From positions 1 through 12,651 of the forward strand of contig WRMT01000061.1 of NCBI GenBank assembly GCA_009777005.1: a DNA stretch of 12,651 nt, given 5' to 3'. The notes below the pieces were generated by a model that was not told where the DNA came from, searched no databases, and worked only from the letters and a program-made list of their open reading frames with translations. The position numbers were made by a program, and so were the translations under genes. How positions within the stretch are numbered: the stretch's first letter is position 1; each line of letters begins with the position of its first letter. Shown here piece by piece: positions 7,493 through 12,651 of the stretch. Source of the stretch: Methanobrevibacter sp. (GTDB lineage Archaea; Methanobacteriota; Methanobacteria; Methanobacteriales; Methanobacteriaceae).

Positions 7493-7530
7493 CTAGCTTA
7501 AATTTAAAATTTCAGATAATAATCTGCCCT
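7451..7530. repeat. 50-bp-offset direct repeat at the 3' end of the RraA-like gene
   Basis: TTCAGATAATAATCT occurs at 7461-7475 and again at 7511-7525, with further similarity on both sides (AAATTTAAA before, CT-rich after). The second copy encodes the last codons of the RraA-like protein; the first lies beyond its stop codon. In the coding copy CAGAT and ATCTG can form a small hairpin. It looks like a short tandem duplication; the 50-base offset is not a codon multiple. Confidence 0.7.
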
Positions 7531-8251
7531 TCTTAATTTCAGAAATAATTTCCGCCTCTTTTAACATAATTTTCCAAGTTTCCATCATAACATCAGAAAA
7601 TAGCTCTTGAGGAACCACAACACATCCACTCATATCAGCGAATAAAAAGTCTCCAGGCTTGATTGTAATATTTTCAATTTCAAGTTTAGGGTTTATTATC
7701 CCCATACCTAAAGGTTTTCCAGCATTAGGAGTAGTTTCACATGTGAATAAGGGATAGTCAAAATCAACTAAAAAATCAATATCACGAGTAGCTCCATAAA
7801 TTACAGTTCCAGATAATCCTTTTTCTTTTGAGCATTGAGAAGTCAACTCACCCCAAATAGCTGAAAGTTCACCTAAAGATAATATAAGCAGTATTTCTCC
7901 TTTTTTAGCCTTATCAATAGCTAATAAAGAAGTTCCCCAATCATCAGAATCAGTTTTAGCTGTTATAATTCTACCATAAGTTTTTTTATTATTAATTGAT
8001 TTGATACTATTTAAAACACCATTTCTTCCTGTTAAATTAAATAATGCATCAGAAATTTGACAAGTTCCAGAAGAATCCAAAAATTTTTTTATAAGATGGT
8101 TTTGAATTTGATTATCTGGATTATTGAGATTTTTTATGTTAAAATCTTCTTTTTTAAAATTCAATTGATAAGTATCCATTTTATCAATTTCTTTAATAAG
8201 TTTATCTTGCTTCCATCCTTTCAAAAACGAATTTGTAGATAATTTAGACAT
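7493..8251 (-). CDS. RraA-like family protein (HMG aldolase/RraA fold)
   Basis: A 252-residue protein of the RraA/demethylmenaquinone methyltransferase-like fold. Members include 4-hydroxy-4-methyl-2-oxoglutarate aldolases, oxaloacetate decarboxylases and the RNase E inhibitor RraA. Family marks, in order, are TCQISDAL (63-70), TYGRIITAKT (91-100), SLGELSAIWGELTSQCSKEKGLSGTVIYGATRD split as GEL at 127-129 and GATRDID at 153-159, and KPGDFLFADMSGCVVVP (198-214). R156 and D157 match the substrate-binding Arg and metal-binding Asp of the aldolase members, so it may be enzymatic. The first 50 residues extend beyond bacterial RraA. ATG 8251 is preceded by AGGGG with a five-base gap. It stands alone; archaea of this type lack RNase E, so an RraA role is unlikely. 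The substrate is unknown. Confidence 0.85.
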   Translation of the reverse strand: MSKLSTNSFLKGWKQDKLIKEIDKMDTYQLNFKKEDFNIKNLNNPDNQIQNHLIKKFLDSSGTCQISDALFNLTGRNGVLNSIKSINNKKTYGRIITAKTDSDDWGTSLLAIDKAKKGEILLILSLGELSAIWGELTSQCSKEKGLSGTVIYGATRDIDFLVDFDYPLFTCETTPNAGKPLGMGIINPKLEIENITIKPGDFLFADMSGCVVVPQELFSDVMMETWKIMLKEAEIISEIKKGRLLSEILNLS

Positions 8252-8306
8252 GAATACCCCTAAATTTAAAATTTCACGATTTATTTCTAATAAATTAATT
8301 CATTAC

Positions 8307-8314
8307 TATATAAT
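8307..8314 (-). promoter_or_regulatory. possible TATA box for the RraA-like gene
   Basis: ATTATATA on the minus strand lies about 59 bases from ATG 8251. A start near 8285 would give a leader of about 34 bases containing the AGGGG ribosome site. The surrounding DNA is so AT-rich that other choices are possible. Confidence 0.35.
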
Positions 8315-8342
8315 CTTAATATAAAAAAATATAATTATTACT

Positions 8343-8481
8343 AAATATATTAAAAAATTCACAATACCCATTTAAAATACAAATATTAATAAATATATTA
8401 AAAAATTCACAATTACCCATTTAAAATACAAATATTAATAAATTATTAAAAATTCACAATATCAATTTAAAATTATTAATT
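8343..8481. repeat. 48/49-bp tandem repeat, nearly three copies
   Basis: Copy 1 runs 8343-8390 and copy 2 8391-8439; they differ only by one inserted T (ACAATACCC versus ACAATTACCC). Copy 3 (from 8440) is more degenerate, keeping AAATTATTAAAAATTCACAA and ATTTAAAAT. The array begins about 90 bases upstream of the RraA-like start codon. No constant-repeat/variable-spacer pattern is present. Confidence 0.85.
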
Positions 8482-9116
8482 ATTGAATAATATTCAATTT
8501 AAACTAAAAAATATTATGTGTATATTATTCCATTTAATTATCTTTAAAAATATTTAGTTAAAAATAAAATTATAAAAGTAAATTCAAAAAAACTTTGAAT
8601 TTATAAAGAAACAAAGAAAATAGCTATTTCCAGTAGTATTTTCTATTAAGAATAATATTTTGATATCAACTTAACATATGCAATTATATATACTAGTAAG
8701 TATATATAATTTACTTGGATACTATTACAATCATTAAATGCTCAAAAGAGTTTTAAATTATTATTAAATTATATTAATCAAATATTTAATCAAATGAATC
8801 CAATTTAAAATAATTAATAATATCATAAATTATTTTATCCTGTATTTATGTAATGAAAAACTGTTTATTAATCAAATGTTACCTAATTATCATTTAAAAT
8901 GTAATACAAATGCTAGTCAAGAATATGATTAATAAAATATCATATTAAAATTGTTAAAATTATAAATACTTTAGAATTAAAATGATCTAATTAAAAACAA
9001 AAAAATAGTGATTAGCTATTATAGTTTTACTAAAATTCAATTTATTAAATTAATAATTATAAACTTAGAATATAAATCATAAACAGTGTAGTTGCTTATT
9101 TAATAATTATAAAAGA
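8482..9116. other. long AT-rich spacer with palindromes
   Basis: No coding frame stands out in these 635 bases. Apart from the 13-bp palindrome at 8682-8711, an 8-bp inverted repeat AATATGAT/ATCATATT lies at 8922-8946. An 8-bp A/T dyad of that size is expected by chance in such sequence. The 60 bases from 9001 contain only 7 G or C. Confidence 0.5.
8682..8711. repeat. perfect 13-bp inverted repeat with 4-base loop
   Basis: AATTATATATACT at 8682-8694 and its exact complement AGTATATATAATT at 8699-8711 surround AGTA. Each arm contains a TATA-like word, so it could be a bidirectional promoter, a cruciform or a protein-binding site. It lies 430 bases from the RraA-like start and 910 from dnaG, too far to be either gene's simple core promoter. 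Confidence 0.8.
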
Positions 9117-9247
9117 ACCAACCCACTCTTAATACATAATTACAGACTGGGTTCTCATCCCCTTTGAGTCTAAAAACTATCAAAAAGAAAGATATCTGTG
9201 AGAAAAAAACACATTGTCTCAAAGGAATAAATAAAACTCTTTTTTCT
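9117..9247 (+). ncRNA. candidate structured RNA (unnamed)
   Basis: The 60 bases at 9121-9180 hold 22 G or C, against 7 in the 60 bases at 9001-9060. AACCCA (9120-9125) pairs with TGGGTT (9148-9153); inside it TCT/AGA and TAAT/ATTA continue the stem to a five-base loop, with one C-C mismatch and one bulged C. A second stem, CCTTTGAG (9161-9168) with CTCAAAGG (9218-9225), encloses TGTG/CACA (9197-9213). A TTATAA word sits just upstream (about 9107-9112) and a T-run at about 9240-9245 could end the transcript. No known RNA family was recognised. The same bases also contain an open frame, so a decayed gene is the rival reading. Confidence 0.3.
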
Positions 9248-9259
9248 ATTAAGGATTGT

Positions 9260-9346
9260 CATTGGTAGATGAATGATAAAAAATCCATTGAAAACTTTAA
9301 TCAAACATTAAAGTATACTTTAATAACTTAAGTTCATCATCCAATG
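9260..9346. repeat. nested inverted-repeat cluster
   Basis: Outer arms CATTGGTAGATGAA (9260-9273) and TTCATCATCCAATG (9333-9346) are complementary at 12 of 14 positions. Inside lie ACTTTAAT (9294-9301), ATTAAAGT (9307-9314) and ACTTTAAT (9317-9324). The last two abut through TA to make a perfect 18-bp palindrome at 9307-9324, so the middle arm can pair with either neighbour. AACTTAAGTT (9325-9334) is a further palindrome. The mutually exclusive pairings resemble a switch or a cruciform. Confidence 0.6.
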
Positions 9347-9452
9347 TTATTATCATTATGAGTATAATTTATGCAATATCATTTGCATCTGTGATTAATA
9401 ATATGGAACAATCTTTTAGTATCTTAATATCCATTCACATTTGATAATTAAC

Positions 9453-9518
9453 TCACAATGAATAATTAGCTATTAATGGTAGCTATATTAAAAAAATAGA
9501 AGATTTATCTCATTGTGA
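9453..9518. repeat. 9-bp inverted repeat enclosing a TAGCTA hairpin
   Basis: TCACAATGA (9453-9461) and TCATTGTGA (9510-9518) are exact complements. Between them TAGCTA occurs at 9467-9472 and 9480-9485, and the two copies can pair across a seven-base loop. A smaller dyad, ATGCAA/TTGCAT, lies upstream at 9371-9388. Arms containing G and C in this AT-rich DNA are less likely to be chance than the A/T-only dyads elsewhere. Confidence 0.55.
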
Positions 9519-9545
9519 AATATTTAAGAAAGTAAGATTTTTCAA

Positions 9546-9566
9546 ATTATAATATTATAATATTTT
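9546..9566 (+). promoter_or_regulatory. probable TATA region of dnaG
   Basis: An ATTATAATATTATAATATTT stretch lies 55-75 bases before ATG 9621. A start about 25 bases downstream of its centre, near 9583, gives a leader of some 35-40 bases that includes GGAGG. dnaG therefore seems to have its own promoter downstream of the inverted-repeat region. Confidence 0.45.
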
Positions 9567-9620
9567 AACACAGATAAGTAAATTATCCCTGAAAGTATCT
9601 AAATTTTATGGAGGCTTAAC

Positions 9621-10763
9621 ATGGGAAAAGGAGAAGAGTTAACAACAACAAAATATCTTATTCATGCTCAAATTAATGCAAACGGAATCGTTGAAAAACC
9701 AGATGTTGTTGGTGCGGTTTTTGGTCAAACTGAAGGGCTTTTAAGTAATGATTTAGATTTAAGAGAACTTCAAAAAACTGGAAGAATAGGTAGAATCAAA
9801 GTAGATATTAATTCAAATGGTGGACGCTCAAAAGGTGAAATCGTCATACCTTCTAGTTTAGATAGAATTGAAACAGCTATATTAGCAGCATCACTTGAAA
9901 CAATCAACAGAGTAGGACCTTGTGAAGCATATATTAAAGTATTGAAAGTTGAAGATGTTAGAGCTGTGAAAAGAGAACAAGTAGTAAATCGTGCCAAAGA
10001 AATTTATAAAGGAATGATGGAAACAGTAACTCCTGAAAGTATAAAAATGATAGAGGAAGTTAAAGAAGCCATGCGAATTCATGAAATCTCAGAATTCGGT
10101 GATGAACGACTTCCTGCAGGACCTAGTGTTCACACATCTGATGCTATTCTCGTAGTTGAAGGTAGATCCGATGTCCTCAATCTATTAAAATATGGAATCA
10201 AAAATGCAGTAGCTGTTGAAGGAGTAAATATTCCTCAAAGTGTCGCTGAAATGACTAAGCATAAAACAGTGACAGCATTTGTTGATGGAGATCGTGGGGG
10301 AGAACTAATATTAAAAGAACTTCTACAAGTTGGAGAAGTAGACTATGTAACTAGAGCTCCAAGAGGCAAAGAAGTTGAAGATCTTGAAAAAGAAGAGATT
10401 ATGATTGCACTTAGAGATAAAGCCCCTGTAGAACAGATTTTTAACAATGTAAAACCTAAAGTCCAGCCAAAAATAGAGGATAAAGTAACATTGATGAAAA
10501 ATATTTTCAATGATATAGAAGGAAGTGGAACAGGGGAAATCTTAGATGACACCTTAAACATTTTGAAAGAAGTTAAAGTTGAAAAACTTTATGATGAACT
10601 TAAAAATGCTAACGAAGAGGTTTATGCAGTTATATTTGATGGTGTAATAAGTCAAAGATTAGTTGATATCTCATCATCTAAAGGAATAAAGAATTTAGTA
10701 GCTTTTAAAACAAATAATATTGTTAAAAGACCTGAAAAGCTTAGAATCATAACTTCTAATTAA
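9621..10763 (+). CDS. dnaG: archaeal DnaG-type primase-like Toprim protein
   Basis: A 380-residue archaeal DnaG. In archaea this protein is a stable part of the RNA exosome, with poly(A)-directed binding, and can also make primers in vitro. The N-terminal part (1-165) carries the family's IGRIKVDINSNGGRSKGEI segment and an AILAASLETINRVGPC helix. The Toprim domain spans about 173-265 with the catalytic Glu in VVEGRSDV (E180) and the metal-binding pair in FVDGDRGG (D222, D224). The C-terminus ends in a typical VAFKTNNIVKRPEKLRI strand, so the gene is complete though shorter than the 400-430 residues common in the family. ATG 9621 has a strong ribosome site, GGAGG at 9610-9614, six bases ahead. 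It appears monocistronic. Confidence 0.97.
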   Translation: MGKGEELTTTKYLIHAQINANGIVEKPDVVGAVFGQTEGLLSNDLDLRELQKTGRIGRIKVDINSNGGRSKGEIVIPSSLDRIETAILAASLETINRVGPCEAYIKVLKVEDVRAVKREQVVNRAKEIYKGMMETVTPESIKMIEEVKEAMRIHEISEFGDERLPAGPSVHTSDAILVVEGRSDVLNLLKYGIKNAVAVEGVNIPQSVAEMTKHKTVTAFVDGDRGGELILKELLQVGEVDYVTRAPRGKEVEDLEKEEIMIALRDKAPVEQIFNNVKPKVQPKIEDKVTLMKNIFNDIEGSGTGEILDDTLNILKEVKVEKLYDELKNANEEVYAVIFDGVISQRLVDISSSKGIKNLVAFKTNNIVKRPEKLRIITSN

Positions 10764-10779
10764 TCCAAAATTAAACATT

Positions 10780-10900
10780 AATAATTATAATTATATACTA
10801 ATTATAATATAATACAGAAATAATAATTATAATTATATATTCATTATAATACAATACAGAAATAATAATTATAATTTTATATGAATTATTATAGTATATA
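10780..10900. repeat. 42-bp tandem repeat, about 2.8 copies
   Basis: AATAATTATAATT recurs at 10780, 10822 and 10864, exactly 42 bases apart, and ATACAGAAAT closes the first two units. The third copy drifts after about 30 bases. It lies just past the dnaG stop codon. The units are A/T-only except for a few C and G positions. Confidence 0.8.
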
Positions 10901-10936
10901 TGAATAATATTATATTTTTATAAATATTATAATAAA

Positions 10937-10944
10937 TTTTTTTT
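10937..10944 (+). terminator. possible oligo-T terminator downstream of dnaG
   Basis: An uninterrupted run of eight T followed by ATTTTA lies about 175 bases after the dnaG stop. It could end the dnaG transcript, but the distance is long and no other support exists. Confidence 0.3.
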
Positions 10945-10957
10945 ATTTTAAATAAAA

Positions 10958-11157
10958 TGTTCAATAATTATTTGTTTAAAACTTTAAAATTTGTTCAATA
11001 CTTAAAAAAATAATTTTTTTAATAATTAAATTTCTAAATTTATTATTTAATATCAAAGTCCATAATTGTTCAATACACAAAAAAGTAATTGTTCAGTATA
11101 TGATAAGCACAAATATTTAACAATAAATTATTTTAATTAAGAATTTTTTATTGAACA
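10958..11157. repeat. five-copy TGTTCAATA motif cluster upstream of the recombinase gene
   Basis: TGTTCAATA occurs at 10958-10966, 10992-11000 and 11067-11075, with a one-mismatch copy TGTTCAGTA at 11090-11098 and an inverted copy TATTGAACA at 11149-11157. I did not see the 9-mer elsewhere in the window. The last copy ends 21 bases before the recombinase start codon, and the gene's TATA box (perhaps near 11111-11121) lies between copies four and five. The spacing is irregular (34, 75 and 23 bases, then inverted), which suggests protein-binding sites more than a simple tandem duplication. Confidence 0.75.
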
Positions 11158-11178
11158 TATGAAAATGAGAAGATTAAA

Positions 11179-12174
11179 ATGGGAGAATATTCCGAAATCA
11201 ATCAAATCAGCAGCTTTAATGAAAATGAACAACTAATAAATCATGTTAAGCTACCAATTTATGATGATAATGGAGAAATAAAGAGTATCTTAGATATTTT
11301 TGACTTTCAAGATATGATTGAAGAGTACTTAATTGAATTAGAAATTAGAAACTACTCCCATAACACAATAAAAACTTATAAATCAATAGTCAGCAATTTT
11401 TACAATTATTTATTAGATGAAAAAGATTTATACAATGAAAGAAGGTTTTTAAGAAGTTTTAAAAGATATATACAATATTTGAAAAGAGACCGATTGGTTT
11501 CTCAAAATTATATATATCTTGTAACAGTAGTTGTAAAGAAATTTCTTGAATTCAATAATGTGTATTTTTTAAATGTAATAAAAACTCCAAAACGGACAAA
11601 AGCACTTCCCAAATCATTGAATGAAATAGAAGTTGACAACCTTATTAATGCTGTAGACTGTAATGTAGCTGAAGATACTAAAATCCAAAAAGCCATGAAA
11701 TTACGGAACAAACTCATTTTAGCACTGTTATACTCTTCAGGATTGAGAATTTCTGAATTAGTCACTCTTATTACAAAAGATATTGATCTTGAAGAGCGAA
11801 CCATGCGAATAAGAGGAAAAGGAGAAAAAGATAGAATAGTTCTTTTTGATAGCAAAGCTAAAAAATTAATCGAAGAATATTTAGAATTCAAAAAACCTGA
11901 TACAGACTATGTATTCTTAAGCAGATTCAACAGACCATTAACACCTAGATATATTCAAATGATGATAAAACAATATGCTGAAGCAGCGGGAATAAAGAAA
12001 AAAGTAACTCCTCACATTTTAAGGCATTCTTTTGCAACACACCTTCTTAAAAATGGTGTGGATATTAGAGTTATCCAACAGCTACTTGGTCATTCAAATC
12101 TATCTACAACTCAAATTTATACTAGTGTTGACATGGAAACCTTAAAATCTGTGTATGATAAGGCAAAAATGTAG
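11179..12174 (+). CDS. xerA: tyrosine recombinase, XerA-like
   Basis: A 331-residue site-specific recombinase. Residues 1-40 are an acidic N-terminal extension. About 41-135 form the SAM-like DNA-clamping domain (MIEEYLIELEIRNYSHNTIKTYKS). About 143-331 form the catalytic domain. All active-site residues are present: R190 (LLYSSGLRISEL), K214 (RGKGEKDR), H279 and R282 (HILRHSFATHLL), H305 (LLGHSN) and the nucleophile Y314 (TQIYTSVD). These fit archaeal XerA, which resolves chromosome dimers at dif, though a mobile-element integrase cannot be excluded. ATG 11179 is preceded only by a weak GAGAAG. No dif-type 28-bp site with inverted 11-bp arms was found nearby. The upstream TGTTCAATA cluster may be a regulatory or recombination-associated array. 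Confidence 0.9.
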   Translation: MGEYSEINQISSFNENEQLINHVKLPIYDDNGEIKSILDIFDFQDMIEEYLIELEIRNYSHNTIKTYKSIVSNFYNYLLDEKDLYNERRFLRSFKRYIQYLKRDRLVSQNYIYLVTVVVKKFLEFNNVYFLNVIKTPKRTKALPKSLNEIEVDNLINAVDCNVAEDTKIQKAMKLRNKLILALLYSSGLRISELVTLITKDIDLEERTMRIRGKGEKDRIVLFDSKAKKLIEEYLEFKKPDTDYVFLSRFNRPLTPRYIQMMIKQYAEAAGIKKKVTPHILRHSFATHLLKNGVDIRVIQQLLGHSNLSTTQIYTSVDMETLKSVYDKAKM

Positions 12175-12646
<472 letters not shown>

Positions 12647-12651
12647 AAAAA

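Larger units (their letters stand above)
9140..9552 (+). pseudogene. possible decayed protein gene upstream of dnaG
   Basis: One frame is open from 9140 to a TAG at 9266-9268 (42 codons, including SPLSLKTIKKKDICEKK), then continues from ATG 9269 as MNDKKSIENFNQTLKYTLIT to TAA 9329-9331. The +2 frame is open from 9301 (LSSSSNVIIIMSIIYAISF...INNMEQSF) to TGA at 9442-9444. After stops at 9445 and 9463 the same frame gives LAINGSYIKKIEDLSHCEIF...FFKL before TAA 9550-9552. These segments have protein-like composition and would join with one frameshift and several stops. I do not recognise the protein. The evidence is composition and open frame only. Confidence 0.3.

Noticed and set aside
9149..9162. 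tRNA T-arm look-alike GGGTTCTCATCCCC
   Set aside because: The loop lacks the TTCRA pattern and no acceptor, anticodon or D arm fits around it in either direction.
10958..11157. archaeal dif site or replication origin
   Set aside because: No 28-bp element with inverted 11-bp arms is seen, the motifs are mainly direct, and there is no cdc6/orc1 gene or recognisable origin box.
11159..11236. 25-codon frame (MKMRRLKWENIPKS...) overlapping the start of the recombinase gene
   Set aside because: It lies almost wholly inside the well-supported recombinase frame, has no clear ribosome site and no recognisable family.
11179..12174. recombinase as sign of an integrated element
   Set aside because: No attachment-site duplication, tRNA target or phage/plasmid genes are present, and the catalytic domain fits chromosomal XerA.

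Overview
The window looks like an archaeal chromosome fragment from the Methanobacteriales, most likely Methanobrevibacter or a close relative such as Methanosphaera. The evidence is the archaeal information-processing genes (TFB, Gar1, DnaG-type primase, XerA-like recombinase), TTTATATA-type promoters with purine-rich BRE sequences, GAGG/GGTG ribosome binding sites, and extremely AT-rich spacers (about 12% GC in a 60-base sample at 9001-9060). No tRNA, rRNA, CRISPR array or complete insertion sequence was seen. The genus is inferred, not proven.

Layout. Bases 1-495 are AT-rich spacer, perhaps with the last codons of an upstream gene. From 496 to 2163, three plus-strand genes form a small membrane/metal-type cluster: a short zinc-ribbon protein with a C-terminal membrane anchor, a stand-alone UPF0145/YbjQ protein, and a membrane protein whose C-terminal domain is a divergent copy of the same YbjQ fold. 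Facing them is a minus-strand TauE/SafE-type exporter (2216-3049) whose promoter sits in a 41-bp tandem repeat. From 3545 to 5446 lies one long glycosyltransferase gene joining a GT-A (family 2) domain to a GT-B domain, preceded by two GAAAATC inverted repeats and probably read from an almost leaderless mRNA. From 6924 down to 5654, gar1 and tfb form an ATGA-overlapping minus-strand operon with a clear BRE/TATA promoter. An RraA-like gene lies at 8251-7493 on the minus strand.

The 1369-base spacer 8252-9620 holds a 48/49-bp tandem repeat, a perfect 13-bp palindrome with a 4-base loop, and a 430-base stretch (about 9117-9552) that is richer in GC than its surroundings, rich in inverted repeats, and carries interrupted open frames. 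That stretch is either a structured RNA locus, a decayed gene, or both. dnaG (9621-10763) and an XerA-like tyrosine recombinase gene (11179-12174) follow. The spacer between them holds a 42-bp tandem repeat and five copies of the 9-mer TGTTCAATA (four direct, one inverted). The window ends in A-tracts of 39 and 32 bases split by a single T.

The genes do not form one pathway. gar1-tfb is a housekeeping operon (rRNA pseudouridylation and transcription initiation), dnaG and xer are DNA/RNA maintenance genes, and the first four genes look envelope-associated. The most unusual property is in the spacers: four separate tandem-repeat arrays with periods of 41 to 57 bp, three of them directly upstream of a start codon.
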